Source: Porticoccaceae bacterium (GTDB lineage: Bacteria > Pseudomonadota > Gammaproteobacteria > Pseudomonadales > Porticoccaceae). Taken from it: DNA of 64,000 bases. A program made the translations under genes and the position numbers. Shown piece by piece: positions 44,241 through 54,853 of the stretch; the first letter of the stretch is position 1; the number at the start of each line of letters is the position of its first letter. The stretch lies in assembly GCA_024644595.1 (NCBI GenBank), contig JAHEHL010000009.1:83412-147411 (forward strand), read 5' to 3'. The notes under the pieces were generated by a model. It was not told the origin of the DNA and searched no databases. It saw only the letters and a program-made list of their open reading frames with translations.

Positions 44241-44532
44241 AAATAAACTCTATAAAGGTTCCAGGTTAAACTCTTAGTGACGCGCATCTTCAGCCAGGCG
44301 TCTCTCGCAATACAGAACGTGCAGCACCGCATGAACTACTAGGGTATGCTTTTCAAACTGCATGTGTGACAGAGTAAAGTGGTGTTAGCCTCGGAGTCCT
44401 TCCAGGCTATTAGACAAAAGCGACCGGCATTCTACACTTTGCGGCCATCTTCGACAATTGTTCTATACGCAACAAACGGGGCATAGAGGCTCGATTCAGT
44501 CAAAAAAATCTAACCCAGTAAGCATGTGGTGG
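44241..44532 (-). promoter_or_regulatory. gltB upstream region with possible sigma-70 promoter
   Basis: On the minus strand TTGTCG (44452-44457) and TAGAAT (44429-44434) are separated by 17 bp; -10 matches 5 of 6 consensus bases and -35 matches 4 of 6. A transcript from here would have an untranslated leader of about 180 nt before gltB. I see no gene and no clear terminator after the aroB stop at 44533. Confidence 0.45.
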
Positions 44533-45627
44533 TTAGCCAGAGTGGCAGCTGCGGATTAACAACTGCTTTAAATGGTCAACTGAAAATTGATCGCTAACCT
44601 GAGCGCGCCCGATCTCCTGCATCAATACCAGACGCAGCCGACCATCCAGCACCTTCTTGTCGCGAACCATCAACTTCATAAAGTCCTCGGATGCCATATC
44701 CTGAGGTGGCGCCACTGGCAGCGAACAAGCCTGCAGCAGTGTTTCAATTCTCGACACGTCAGCCTGCGATAACTGTCCAGCTATCTGAGAAAGCTTCGCC
44801 GCCATAACCATTCCCGCAGCAACGGCTTCGCCGTGTAGCCACTGTCGATAGTTCTGGAAGGTCTCGATTGCGTGCCCGAAGGTATGGCCTAAATTCAAAA
44901 TCGCTCTGATACCCTGTTCTGTCTCATCTTCGGCAACGATTCGCGCCTTACTTTTGCAGGATACTTCGATAGCATAAGCAAGTGCCTGCTGATCGCGCTG
45001 CAGGAGAGCAGTGATATTATTTTCGAGCCAAAGAAAAAACTCGGCATCGATAATCAATCCGTACTTAATCACCTCAGCAAGACCGGCAGCAAACTCACGA
45101 TCAGGCAATGTTGACAAGGTATCGGTATCAATAATCACCGCCTGAGGCTGATAAAAAGCGCCAATCATATTCTTCCCCATGGCGTGATTGACCGCAGTTT
45201 TGCCGCCAACAGACGAATCAACCTGGGCCAGTAATGTGGTGGGGACCTGAATAAACGCTACACCACGCTGGTAACAGGCGGCGGCAAAGCCAGTCATATC
45301 ACCGATCACTCCACCACCCAGTGCAATCAGCGTAGTTTTTCTGTCGTGATGCTTGCTAATCAGCTGATCAAAGATGCGGTTGAGCGTATCCAGATTTTTG
45401 TGTTGCTCGCCATCGGCGAGAATCACCGAGTCAATATGGCGGTCAGACAGCTGCTGCTCGAGCCGCTCGAGATAGAGTGGAGCAACCGTCTCGTTGGTCA
45501 CAATAAGAACTTTCTGACCAACGATGTGCGCATTCAGATCGGCGCTCTGTAGCTCGCCAGAACCAATATAGATTGGATAGGAGCGATCGCCCAATAAAAC
45601 CTGAACCTGCGTCGATGTTGCGCTCAT
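44533..45627 (-). CDS. aroB: 3-dehydroquinate synthase
   Basis: A 364-residue NAD- and metal-dependent enzyme with [25 protein letters not shown] and metal histidines in [10 protein letters not shown] and [10 protein letters not shown]. It catalyses the second step of the shikimate pathway. It follows aroK with a 103-bp gap that holds no recognisable feature. Confidence 0.98.
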   Translation of the reverse strand: MSATSTQVQVLLGDRSYPIYIGSGELQSADLNAHIVGQKVLIVTNETVAPLYLERLEQQLSDRHIDSVILADGEQHKNLDTLNRIFDQLISKHHDRKTTLIALGGGVIGDMTGFAAACYQRGVAFIQVPTTLLAQVDSSVGGKTAVNHAMGKNMIGAFYQPQAVIIDTDTLSTLPDREFAAGLAEVIKYGLIIDAEFFLWLENNITALLQRDQQALAYAIEVSCKSKARIVAEDETEQGIRAILNLGHTFGHAIETFQNYRQWLHGEAVAAGMVMAAKLSQIAGQLSQADVSRIETLLQACSLPVAPPQDMASEDFMKLMVRDKKVLDGRLRLVLMQEIGRAQVSDQFSVDHLKQLLIRSCHSG

Positions 45628-45730
45628 GTGTCACTCTGAATACGGGTGGTGATTTTCCCCCTGCTGCTGTTGCCAAACTGGCCATCACTCTCAGGCTTTA
45701 TCAGGGAATTTAGACTGCGGAGCTTAACAT

Positions 45731-46252
45731 TTAACCCAGAGTTGAAACAGCTTCTGCTAATTTTTTTGCCAGCCGCAGGGGTTGTGTAGAGCCTGAGGGG
45801 AAGACCAGATCTGCCACCTGACTGTAGAGAGGACCGCGCTCTTCAACCAGTTTCCTGATGACCGCCTCGCGATCATCAACCTGCAATAATGGCCTGGTTT
45901 TATCGCGTCTGGTGCGTTCAATTAACTGCTCAGCCGTAGCAGATAAATAAATCACCAAACCACTGCACTGAAGCACTGCACGATTATCGGCATTAAGAAT
46001 GATACCGCCGCCAGTCGCAATCACCCGCGGCGGTGTTCCTGAGACCAGATCGTTGAGCACCTTGGTCTCACGATCGCGAAAACCCTGCTCGCCTTCCATA
46101 TCGAATATCCACTGAATATCAGCCCCGGCACGAGACTCGATTTCGGCATCAACATCAATAAACGAAAGGCCCAGCAAATCTGCCAAGTGCCGACCAATAG
46201 TAGTTTTACCGGCTCCCATTGGGCCGATCAGAAAAATATGTTGTGGTGTCAT
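45731..46252 (-). CDS. aroK: Shikimate kinase
   Basis: A 173-residue P-loop kinase with GPMGAGKTTIGR at the N-terminus, DVDAEIE for shikimate, and ATGGGI. It overlaps the pilQ stop by ATGA, the classic pilQ-aroK-aroB order, so it may be expressed with the pilus genes as well as alone. Confidence 0.98.
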   Translation of the reverse strand: MTPQHIFLIGPMGAGKTTIGRHLADLLGLSFIDVDAEIESRAGADIQWIFDMEGEQGFRDRETKVLNDLVSGTPPRVIATGGGIILNADNRAVLQCSGLVIYLSATAEQLIERTRRDKTRPLLQVDDREAVIRKLVEERGPLYSQVADLVFPSGSTQPLRLAKKLAEAVSTLG

Positions 46253-48516
46253 CTATCCAGTAAATTATCGTTAATTATTTTTGGCGTTATAAAGATGAGT
46301 ATTTCACGTTTTTCGAGATTTCGCAGTTCATTTCGAAACAGTCTACCTAAAAAGGGGATATCTCCAAGCAATGGCACCTTGTCTGTGCCATTAACTTCCT
46401 CGGTCTGGAATATGCCCCCCAAGACCAATGTCTGACCATTACCCACCAAGGCCTGCGTCTCAATTTGAGTAATATCAATCGAGGGCTCCCCAGTCGGCGT
46501 GAAGTCACCCACAGAATCTTGCGAAACCTTCAAATCCATAATAATTCTGTTATCCGGCGTAATCTGTGGGGTCACCTCCAACTGCAGAACTGCCTCTTTA
46601 AATTCTATGCTAGTTGCACCACTCGAAGTCGCTTTTTGGTAGGCAATTTCAGTACCGGACTTGATCACAGCCTGCTGTTTATCTCCGGTAAGTACTTTCG
46701 GCTGAGAGACAATTTCACCAAATCCATCCGATTCCAATGCGCTGAGTTCAAGGTCAATCAAAAAATTATCAGTCAGGTAACCGAGACTAAAAGAACCGGT
46801 TGGATTGCTGACACCGAGATCAACCGCCAAACTGTCCCCTAATCCAAAATCGAAATTTCTGGTATAGGTGGTGATATCATCAGCAGTTCCCGCTATGCCA
46901 TCATTGCCATCATCGGTTTCAATTTCATCTGCGGAATAAGTAAAACTCTCTGCGACCCCCGCGCCCGGATTCAAACCCGAGCGGCGGCCGGAAAAACCGA
47001 GTGTTTTATCACCAAATGCGCTGCTGGTAGTATTTCCGGCAATCTTGTCAATTCCAGCCAGACCCCAGGTAACGCCAAGCTCTTTTTTAAAGTCGGTACT
47101 GGCAATAACAATTCGCGCCTCGATCAATACCTGTTTAATGGGCACATCAATCTCACTAATCAAGCGCTTGAAGGCATTAATTTTTTCTTCAGTGTCGGTG
47201 AGAATAATCGTATTGGTGCGATCATCGACGATCGCACTGCCACGCTCCGAAAGGATAGTGGTCGTTGCATTGCCCTCTTGCCCACTGCTATTTGACTGCC
47301 CCTCTTCCGTGCGGCGAGCGGTAAACAGCTCAAAAATTTCCCTAGCGTCAGCGTATTTAATCCTCACAAATGCCGTCTCCAGAGGAGCCAACTCCTGCAG
47401 CTGTTTATTGGCCTCAACTTGCAATCGCTCCTGCTCGGCAATTTCATCGGCAGGCGCAACCATCAGCACATTGCCCTCTTGCCGCTTGTCCAGCCCCTTG
47501 GCTTTAAGAATAATTTCCAGTGCCTGATCCCAGGGCACATTATCTAGGCGAAGAGTAATACTGCCGGTTACCGTGTCACTGGCTACAAGATTGAGGGATG
47601 TAAACTCTGCAATAATCTGCAAGACAGAGCGCACTTTAATATCCTGAAAATCGAGATTTAAGCGTTCGCCACTAAAGGCAAATTTTTTGGTCTGCTCTTC
47701 AACCTCAACATCACTGAGCGGTTTGATATTAACCACATACTGACCATCGGCCTGATAGGCCAAATAATCATACTGACCGGAAGCTTCGACTGTAATCACT
47801 GTGGCATTACCCTCCTGACGACTATCGATCGCCTGTACAGGCGTGGCAAAGTCGATAACATCCAGTCGTCTATCGAGGCTTTCAGGCAGCTCAGTCTGGT
47901 AAAAAGAGAGATCGATTTTGTTGCCTACTCGATCAATATCGACATTGACCGAGGGCTGACTGAGGTCGATGACAATGGTACCTGAGCCATCGCCACCTCG
48001 GCGGAAGTCAATATCGGTAATCGCCAGAGCACCTTGCACGGAGGATCCGCTTGCACTGGATGCATGGGTCTCAGATTCGGAGACTGGTGCTTTTGCCTGC
48101 GACCGAGCGGACTGGTTGGCGGCCTTGCCAGCTCGAATTCGCACTTTGTTACTCTCAGTGTCAACCTGAAAAGGGATCGACTCAGTCAAATTGACAATCA
48201 ATCGTGTTTGGCGGCCGTCCGAAACAATCACAGCTTGACTGGCACTGGTGAAGCCCAAGGCATATTTCTTCTCTGGCAAGCTGCTGTCGACACCAGGGAA
48301 ATCGACAATCAACCTTGGCGGCGTGCCGATTTCATAGGCACTCGCCTCTGGCGGAGGTTCCGAGAACTGCAAGCTGATCTCAAACTGCTCGCCCTGAAGC
48401 GACGCAAATTTAATATCAGTTATCTGATTGGCTGCAGAAGTCACCCCCGTCAGCATTCCCAATGCGGGTGTTAGCAGCAATAAAACGTAAATGTTGCGCT
48501 TGATTTGACTGATCAT
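46249..48516 (-). CDS. pilQ: Type IV pilus secretin PilQ
   Basis: I start at the ATG at 48516 (755 residues), with AGGGA 11 nt before it; a GTG at 48543 overlapping pilP is the alternative. A signal peptide is followed by two AMIN domains (about 30-270), an STN/secretin N region (LNLDFQDIKVRSVLQIIAEF), and the C-terminal secretin barrel ending in KREILIFITPKII. It forms the outer-membrane pore for pilus fibres. A Gly/Asp-rich loop near 510-560 (DDGNDGIAGTADD) looks like a calcium-binding-type insertion in the secretin domain. Confidence 0.96.
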   Translation of the reverse strand: MISQIKRNIYVLLLLTPALGMLTGVTSAANQITDIKFASLQGEQFEISLQFSEPPPEASAYEIGTPPRLIVDFPGVDSSLPEKKYALGFTSASQAVIVSDGRQTRLIVNLTESIPFQVDTESNKVRIRAGKAANQSARSQAKAPVSESETHASSASGSSVQGALAITDIDFRRGGDGSGTIVIDLSQPSVNVDIDRVGNKIDLSFYQTELPESLDRRLDVIDFATPVQAIDSRQEGNATVITVEASGQYDYLAYQADGQYVVNIKPLSDVEVEEQTKKFAFSGERLNLDFQDIKVRSVLQIIAEFTSLNLVASDTVTGSITLRLDNVPWDQALEIILKAKGLDKRQEGNVLMVAPADEIAEQERLQVEANKQLQELAPLETAFVRIKYADAREIFELFTARRTEEGQSNSSGQEGNATTTILSERGSAIVDDRTNTIILTDTEEKINAFKRLISEIDVPIKQVLIEARIVIASTDFKKELGVTWGLAGIDKIAGNTTSSAFGDKTLGFSGRRSGLNPGAGVAESFTYSADEIETDDGNDGIAGTADDITTYTRNFDFGLGDSLAVDLGVSNPTGSFSLGYLTDNFLIDLELSALESDGFGEIVSQPKVLTGDKQQAVIKSGTEIAYQKATSSGATSIEFKEAVLQLEVTPQITPDNRIIMDLKVSQDSVGDFTPTGEPSIDITQIETQALVGNGQTLVLGGIFQTEEVNGTDKVPLLGDIPFLGRLFRNELRNLEKREILIFITPKIINDNLLDR

Positions 48517-48539
48517 TTTTAGTTTCCCTAACAGGTTGC

Positions 48540-49073
48540 TCACTGTTCCATAGCCATTGTGCGTGGTCGGTTAATCCATCCACCTTTGCCATCCGGGACG
48601 GTTTCCATAATCTCAATTTGTTCACCTGTCACGCTGGTTATAAGGCCGTAATTTCTACCCAAATAATTACCCGGCGCAACCCGCCGGATGCGCCCATTAC
48701 CATCATCGACCAGAGCCCATATCCTGTTCTTTCTCGATAGTGTTCCAACCATCGATAATGCGGCATAGCTGACCAGCTCAAGAGGTTCTTTGACTCTGCT
48801 CTGGTTCGGCGCCGGCACTGAGGTTCCGGATATTTTGTCGTCGCCACTGACAATCACCGGCGGTTCAAATGGGCTGCGCAACGCTAGCGCTGCATAGTGA
48901 AACTGTTCCGCGGGCGGATAGGTAGGCAGAGGCTCAACCACACCTTGGGGTTTATTGCGCGCGTCACTCAGTTTCTTATCGAGGTCACTGTATTCAGAGC
49001 CACCAGAGCAGCCCACTAGAACAATAAGACAGCCTAAAATCGCTATCTCCGACGGCAAAAGACTCTTGATCAC
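48540..49073 (-). CDS. pilP: Type IV pilus lipoprotein PilP
   Basis: A 177-residue lipoprotein (lipobox LVGC, Cys about 22) with the PilP beta domain (LVSYAALSMVGTLSRKNRIWALVDDGNGRI.RV). It links PilQ to the inner-membrane PilMNO platform. It overlaps pilO by ATGA. Confidence 0.95.
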   Translation of the reverse strand: MIKSLLPSEIAILGCLIVLVGCSGGSEYSDLDKKLSDARNKPQGVVEPLPTYPPAEQFHYAALALRSPFEPPVIVSGDDKISGTSVPAPNQSRVKEPLELVSYAALSMVGTLSRKNRIWALVDDGNGRIRRVAPGNYLGRNYGLITSVTGEQIEIMETVPDGKGGWINRPRTMAMEQ

Positions 49074-49681
49074 TGTTCCGTCTCCCCTTTGTATCTATAG
49101 GTTTTTGCATATATCTGCATGGTGAGTTGGGAACCTTCAGATTGACCAATCACGTAATCGTGCAAGGTGACGATTCGTGACAGCGATGCAACCCCACTGA
49201 CAAACGAACCAAAATCATGATAGTCGCCGGTGACATCGATCTTGATCGGTAGCTCGACATAAAACTCTGAGATCTTTTCCGGCTGAAGTGAGATTGATTT
49301 CATCACCAACCCGCTGCCATAGGCAACTTCGGTGATATCCTCCAGCAGTCCAGGTACTTCAGTATCTTTGGGCAGCTGTTTAAGCAGCGCACCAAACGTT
49401 TTATCCAACTCAATCATCTGTTGCCGATAGGCATCCAGGTTTGCCGCCAAAAAAGCCTTGTCACGATACTGTTGCAACAGCTCACCCTCTTTCACAACGG
49501 CGTGCTGGGTTAACACCCTGATCTCTCGGACCTTTAGAAAATAGCCCAAAGTGACAATAATGAGCGGAATAAGGAGGATCAAAATAGCTTTTAAGGCAAC
49601 AGGCCAGACGCCGATCTGCTGAATATCCAGATCGGCGAAATCAATATCTTTAAGCTCGGTCAAGCTCTGTTTTAATGTCAT
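49070..49681 (-). CDS. pilO: Type IV pilus assembly protein PilO
   Basis: I start at the ATG at 49681 (203 residues) because AGGGA lies about eight bases before it; an upstream TTG is unlikely. One membrane helix (about 25-45) is followed by a coiled coil and a ferredoxin-like periplasmic domain. It dimerises with PilN. Confidence 0.95.
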   Translation of the reverse strand: MTLKQSLTELKDIDFADLDIQQIGVWPVALKAILILLIPLIIVTLGYFLKVREIRVLTQHAVVKEGELLQQYRDKAFLAANLDAYRQQMIELDKTFGALLKQLPKDTEVPGLLEDITEVAYGSGLVMKSISLQPEKISEFYVELPIKIDVTGDYHDFGSFVSGVASLSRIVTLHDYVIGQSEGSQLTMQIYAKTYRYKGETEQ

Positions 49682-49730
49682 AACATCCCTGCCAACACAT
49701 TTTTCATTTGCCAAAAATCAGCAGCCCCTC

Positions 49731-50303
49731 TCAGGGTTGACTGCTTTCACTGTTCTCTGCGACGCTGGTCTCTACCTCCACCTGCAAATCAAACACACTA
49801 CCCTGCTCTCCAAGCCTATCGTCTTGCTGCACCTTGGTTAGGTTTGAATTGGCATATTTGGGTGAGTTGTCCAAATTTCTCATAAACATGGAAATACGAT
49901 TGTTTGACTCGGAAAAACCAGACATTGTGATTTTGCCCTGCTTGCCTGTCAGAGACTCCAGATAAGTACCATCGGGAACTGCCCGCACTAGCTCATCAAA
50001 CATTTTCACGATTTCAGAGCGATTACCCTGAAGATCTTGAATCACTTTCATCCTCGAGAGCATCTCTGCTTTTTTTCGCTTAAGCTGACTGATTTCGGCG
50101 ACTTTTTTATCCATTTCGGCAATATTTGATTGCAGGTAACTATTGCGCATGTGCTGATGCTCAAGTTGATTGTCAGCCAACAGGATCCACAGGAACATCA
50201 ACAGAGCACCCACTACAGCAGAAGCTAACAGCCTGGCGATAAAGGCTTTTCGTTCAAGCTCACGCGCCTCTTCACGCCATGGAAGTAAATTAATATGGGT
50301 CAT
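49731..50303 (-). CDS. pilN: Type IV pilus assembly protein PilN
   Basis: A 190-residue protein starting with the conserved INLLPWREE motif that binds PilM, then one membrane helix (about 22-44) and a periplasmic coiled coil and ferredoxin-like fold. Its ATG touches the pilM stop (TAAATG), with GGAG inside the end of pilM as ribosome site. Confidence 0.96.
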   Translation of the reverse strand: MTHINLLPWREEARELERKAFIARLLASAVVGALLMFLWILLADNQLEHQHMRNSYLQSNIAEMDKKVAEISQLKRKKAEMLSRMKVIQDLQGNRSEIVKMFDELVRAVPDGTYLESLTGKQGKITMSGFSESNNRISMFMRNLDNSPKYANSNLTKVQQDDRLGEQGSVFDLQVEVETSVAENSESSQP

Positions 50304-51371
50304 TTATTCGAAACTCCTCATCGCCAGCCCAACAGCGAGCAGCATTGCCGGGGCATCGTTAGCCAATGCCGTAGCATTGACCGACTTACCCAACTGCATG
50401 TGGGCAAAGGGATTGGCGACTGCTGTGGGTATTCCGATAATCTGCTCCACCTCATCCACCAGCCCTTCAAGCGCTGAAACACCCCCAGCCAAAAACAACT
50501 GGTCAACGTAGTTAAACTGGCTGGAACTGTAAAAGAACTGCAGAGAGCGGGTGATGTGCTGGATAAGAGATTCTTTGAAGGGAGCGAGAACTTCTGAGGC
50601 ATAGTCCTCTGGCAACCCGCCCTTTCGCTTTGCCTCACCAGCTTCTTCCCACGACAATCCATAGCGACGCTGAATCTCTTCAGTCAGCTGTTTGCCGCCA
50701 AACAACTGCTCCCGATCATAGATAATTTTACCATCGACAAGCACGGTAAAACTGAACGCGGTCGCGCCGACATCGGCTATGGCAACAACCTGATCGCCGA
50801 CCTGATCCAATTGATCCTCAATAAGCTTAAAAGCACGCTCAACAGCAAAACCTTCAACATCAATTACTCTGGGATTCAATCCGGCCATTTCCAGTGCCTG
50901 ACGCCGATGCTCGACATTTTCCTGCCTGCAAGCTGCCAGTAACACTTTGACTAAATCAGGATTTTTATCCACTACACCAAGCACATCAAAATCAAAAGCC
51001 ACCTCCTCCATGGGATAGGGAATATATTGATCCGCCTCTAATTCGATCTGGGCTTCCATCTGCAGCTCAGTCAAACCCGCAGGCAGTTCAATTTCTTTGG
51101 TGATCACTGCTGAGGAGGATACGGCAGCGACTGTATCTTTAAGCTTGCTGCCCGACAGCTTAACCACCGAGGCGATAACCTCTGACAGTGAATCGAGGTC
51201 GGCAATATTCTTGTCAACCATGGTATTGGAGGGCAGTGGCAGAACCCGGTAGGCTTCTACTTTATAGCCCTCCGCGTTGCGACTCAGTTCGATTAACTTG
51301 ACGGCCGAAGCGGAGATATCCAAACCGAGCATCGGCTTGGACGGGTTGGCGAAAAAATCAAAAAATTCCAT
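50304..51371 (-). CDS. pilM: Type IV pilus assembly ATPase-like protein PilM
   Basis: I start at the ATG at 51371 (355 residues, family-normal); the frame extends 28 codons further upstream without family support. The actin-like fold begins with LGLDISASAVKLIEL and has VVAIADVGATAFSF and LAGGVSALEGL nucleotide-binding motifs. It is the cytoplasmic ring-anchoring partner of PilN and leads the pilMNOPQ operon, divergent from ponA. Confidence 0.95.
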   Translation of the reverse strand: MEFFDFFANPSKPMLGLDISASAVKLIELSRNAEGYKVEAYRVLPLPSNTMVDKNIADLDSLSEVIASVVKLSGSKLKDTVAAVSSSAVITKEIELPAGLTELQMEAQIELEADQYIPYPMEEVAFDFDVLGVVDKNPDLVKVLLAACRQENVEHRRQALEMAGLNPRVIDVEGFAVERAFKLIEDQLDQVGDQVVAIADVGATAFSFTVLVDGKIIYDREQLFGGKQLTEEIQRRYGLSWEEAGEAKRKGGLPEDYASEVLAPFKESLIQHITRSLQFFYSSSQFNYVDQLFLAGGVSALEGLVDEVEQIIGIPTAVANPFAHMQLGKSVNATALANDAPAMLLAVGLAMRSFE

Positions 51372-51629
51372 TTTCTTGGTTAGGTCCTTTAGTCCGGGGC
51401 TGCTGACTACGCTCGACAGCGGCTCTGTATATCTCTCCCTTGATACTGGGCTCATAGGGGCTATTACTAGCGATCAATAGTAGCCCTGCAAATGATGCAC
51501 TTCGGGTTCCCTACACCCTATAATAGACGCTGCGGTTTTCAGGTGCCTGAAATTGGTGTCTATTTGCTTCGCGATCTGTAACAAGATCTTTGGCGGTACG
51601 CGATCTACTCAAGTGATGGTTATAAAACT
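51372..51629. promoter_or_regulatory. Divergent pilM/ponA control region
   Basis: On the plus strand a perfect TATAAT stands at 51519-51524, but the -35 region is weak. Downstream at 51537-51552 is the inverted repeat TTTCAGG-TG-CCTGAAA in the ponA leader, about 80 bp before the start codon. Nothing convincing was found for pilM on the other strand. Confidence 0.4.
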
Positions 51630-54134
51630 ATGATGCGGAAACTTATAAAGCCCTTGGCTCTGCTCACCCTGTTTGGTGCAGGCGGTTTCCTCGTTGTCGC
51701 ATCCTGCCTCTATCTGTACCTTAACCCAAAGTTACCATCAGTCGAGGAACTAAAGGAGATCGAGTTACAAATTCCACTGCGAATCTATTCACAAGATTTG
51801 AAAGTTATCGCAGAATTCGGGGAGAAGAAGCGCTCCCCTGTATCATTCGACGAAATACCCCAATCGATGATCGATGCCTTTCTTGCCGCTGAGGACGACA
51901 GTTTTTTTGAGCATGGCGGAATTGTTGTTACGGGTTTGCTGCGGGCGGCGCTGCAGCTGGTTACGACCGGTCAGATACAGAGTGGTGGCAGCACCATCAC
52001 AATGCAGGTTGCGCGCAATTTCTTTCTTAACAACCGTCAGGAATTTACCCGTAAATTTAACGAGATACTGCTCGCTTTCAGAATTGAGGATGGACTCACC
52101 AAAGAAGAAATCCTCTCCCTCTACACCAACAAAATTTATATGGGCAATCGCGCCTATGGTGTAGGGGCCGCCGCGCATGTCTACTATGGCAAAGACCTAA
52201 AAGATTTGACTCTGGCTGAGACTGCCATGATTGCCGGCCTGCCAAAGGCGCCATCTATTTACAATCCAATAGCCAACCCGCAGCGAGCTCTGCAGCGCCG
52301 CAACTGGATACTTGGGCGCATGTTGCTACTAAAAAACATCACCACTGAGGAGTATCAGGCCGCACTGGGAGAGGAGGACAAAGCCTCTTACCACGGTTCT
52401 ATTTCCGAGCTGGATGCAGCTTATATCGCTGAAATGGTACGCCAGGAAGTAATCGAAAAGTTTGGCCTGAAGGCTTACACCGAGGGCTATTCAGCAATCA
52501 CCACAATCGACTCAAAACTGCAAAAAAAGGGCGTTGATGCGCTACAGGCGGGCATCCTCGCCTATGACCAGCGCCACGGTTATCGCGGCCCCGAACAAAC
52601 CGCACTGCCTGAAGAGGAGTGGGACGAAGCCCTCAGTCAGGCGTCGAGCTACGGAAAATTAGAGCCGGCAGTGATCAGCGAAGTTGCTGCAGACCATCTT
52701 GTCCTGCTCAACCGCAATGGCGAGCTTGAAGACCTTAACTGGGCTGATGGACTCAAGGGCTTGCGTCTCTATCGCACAGTCAATGCTCGAGGTGCACCCA
52801 TCACCGATGCCTCCGAGGTCTTCAACCGGGGCGATATGGTTCGCATTTTACGGCGGCAAAACAACTCCATTGCTCTCTCACAGTTGCCAGAGGTCCAGGC
52901 AGCACTGGTTGCACTAAATCCAGAAGACGGCGCGATCCGTTCTCTGGTTGGCGGATTTGACTTCCGTCAGAGTCGCTTTAACCGGGTTACCCAGGCCTTG
53001 CGTCAGCCCGGCTCCAACTTCAAACCGTTTATCTATGCCACCGCACTCAATAGCGGCTTCACCCCTGCGTCCATTATCAATGATGCACCGGTGGTGTTTA
53101 ACGACAAAAATCTCGAAGATCTGTGGCGCCCAGAGAATGATGGCGGAAAATTTTATGGCCCCACACGCCTCCGAGAAGCACTTTATCGGTCACGTAACAT
53201 GGTCTCGATCAGACTATTGAGGCGCATGGGTATCGACCGCACTCTCGAGGGTCTTCAAGCATTTGGATTTGAAACCGGTGATATGCCCCTCGACCTGTCG
53301 CTGGCATTGGGTAGTCACGCCATGACACCAATGAAAATTGCCAGCGCTTACAATATTCTCGCTAATGGCGGCTACAAAGTGTCGCCCTACCTGCTTGCCA
53401 CGGTAATCGACCGCGATGGCAATATCGTTTATCAAGCTAATCCCGATACCGTCTGTAAGCTATGTGAAAGTGCTGAGCGCATGACGGATACAACAGGGGA
53501 AAATCGTCCCAATGCCGTGACAGAAGTCGACCTGCAACTCGAAGAACTACTCAATAGTCTGGCCAGCGAGTCCATTGTTGAAGAAGAGCGCCAGAGCCTA
53601 GAAATAATCAAGCGCGCCATTCAGCAGCAACAAAATGAGTCCAAACCAAACGCCAAGCGCGTCCTCAATGAACAAACGGCCTTCCTCATCGACTCAATGT
53701 TAAAAGATGTCATTTTGCGCGGTACCGGCGTCAAGGCCAAGGTACTGAAACGCACTGACCTGGCGGGCAAGACCGGCACGACAAATGGCCCCAGAGATGC
53801 CTGGTTCTCCGGTTATTCGCCACAACTTACAGTCACTACATGGGTCGGGTTCGACAATAATGCCCTGATCGGCCGCAATGAATACGGTGGTTCGGCCGCA
53901 CTGCCGATCTGGATCGACTTTGTACGCGAAGCGCTTAGAGGTAAAGAAAATATCGAACGAACACAGCCAGATGGCATCGTTATGGTCAAAATAGACAGTA
54001 AAACCGGCAAGCGTGTCGGCCCTAATCAGGAAGGTATTTTTGAGTTCTTCCGCAGCGAAAATGTTCCTGAACCAGTCATTGACGAATCACTGCCCGGCGG
54101 CTCTGAAAATACCTTGCCCGATGATATATTCTGA
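51630..54134 (+). CDS. mrcA: Penicillin-binding protein 1A (bifunctional)
   Basis: An 834-residue protein with one N-terminal membrane helix, a GT51 glycosyltransferase domain (AAEDDSFFEHGG with catalytic Glu), a PBP1A OB-like insertion, and a transpeptidase domain with the SxxK serine in PGSNFKPF, SRN and KTGTT. It polymerises and crosslinks peptidoglycan. Divergent placement from pilM is standard for ponA in Pseudomonas. Two adjacent ATGs start the gene; no strong ribosome site is seen. Confidence 0.97.
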   Translation: MMRKLIKPLALLTLFGAGGFLVVASCLYLYLNPKLPSVEELKEIELQIPLRIYSQDLKVIAEFGEKKRSPVSFDEIPQSMIDAFLAAEDDSFFEHGGIVVTGLLRAALQLVTTGQIQSGGSTITMQVARNFFLNNRQEFTRKFNEILLAFRIEDGLTKEEILSLYTNKIYMGNRAYGVGAAAHVYYGKDLKDLTLAETAMIAGLPKAPSIYNPIANPQRALQRRNWILGRMLLLKNITTEEYQAALGEEDKASYHGSISELDAAYIAEMVRQEVIEKFGLKAYTEGYSAITTIDSKLQKKGVDALQAGILAYDQRHGYRGPEQTALPEEEWDEALSQASSYGKLEPAVISEVAADHLVLLNRNGELEDLNWADGLKGLRLYRTVNARGAPITDASEVFNRGDMVRILRRQNNSIALSQLPEVQAALVALNPEDGAIRSLVGGFDFRQSRFNRVTQALRQPGSNFKPFIYATALNSGFTPASIINDAPVVFNDKNLEDLWRPENDGGKFYGPTRLREALYRSRNMVSIRLLRRMGIDRTLEGLQAFGFETGDMPLDLSLALGSHAMTPMKIASAYNILANGGYKVSPYLLATVIDRDGNIVYQANPDTVCKLCESAERMTDTTGENRPNAVTEVDLQLEELLNSLASESIVEEERQSLEIIKRAIQQQQNESKPNAKRVLNEQTAFLIDSMLKDVILRGTGVKAKVLKRTDLAGKTGTTNGPRDAWFSGYSPQLTVTTWVGFDNNALIGRNEYGGSAALPIWIDFVREALRGKENIERTQPDGIVMVKIDSKTGKRVGPNQEGIFEFFRSENVPEPVIDESLPGGSENTLPDDIF

Positions 54135-54135
54135 T

Positions 54136-54843
54136 ATGAACAGTGCAGGCAAAGAGAGCAACATTAACCTGAATTGGCAAGATATCGACACTGTACTGTT
54201 AGATATGGACGGCACCTTGCTCGACCTACACTTTGATAATTTTTTCTGGCTGCAGCACCTGCCTAAGCGCTATGCGGAACACCATAACCTCTCCCTGAAC
54301 CAAGTCTCAAAAACACTGCTACAGCAGATGCAAGACTGCCAGGGAACCCTGAATTGGTATTGCACTGATTTTTGGTCACAGGAATGCAACCTGGATATCG
54401 TTGCACTGAAACGGGAAATAAACCATCTAATTGGCGAACGTCCCCATGCTCTTGCGTTTCTCGAGTCACTTGGTGTTAACGGTAAACAACGGGTATTGGT
54501 AACCAACGCCCACCGCGACAGCGTCGACCTGAAATTTGCCGTCACGGGCATTGAGGCCCACCTTGATGCCATTGTCTCATCACACGATTATGGCCAACCA
54601 AAAGAAGAGCAAACGTTCTGGCAGCAACTGCACAAAAATATCAATTTCGATCCCACGCGCACGCTGTTTATCGACGACTCTGAATCGATTCTGCACGCTG
54701 CCCAACAATTTGGCATCGCTCATCTGCTCTGCATTGAACAGCCCGACAGTCAACGCGAACCGCGCCATACAACAACCTTCTCAATGATCAGGTGCTTTAG
54801 TGATCTTCTGATCGATGGAAAAAGATCCGGGCTACTCATTTAA
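54136..54843 (+). CDS. yrfG: HAD-family GMP/IMP nucleotidase, YrfG type
   Basis: The ATG at 54136 starts one base after the mrcA stop (TGATATG). The 235-residue product has the HAD motifs LLDMDGTLLD, TNAH, K and FIDDSE, and the YrfG-specific NWYCTDFWSQ stretch. It dephosphorylates purine mononucleotides. E. coli has the same order yrfG-hslR-hslO. Confidence 0.92.
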   Translation: MNSAGKESNINLNWQDIDTVLLDMDGTLLDLHFDNFFWLQHLPKRYAEHHNLSLNQVSKTLLQQMQDCQGTLNWYCTDFWSQECNLDIVALKREINHLIGERPHALAFLESLGVNGKQRVLVTNAHRDSVDLKFAVTGIEAHLDAIVSSHDYGQPKEEQTFWQQLHKNINFDPTRTLFIDDSESILHAAQQFGIAHLLCIEQPDSQREPRHTTTFSMIRCFSDLLIDGKRSGLLI

Positions 54844-54853
54844 GGCTACAGAA

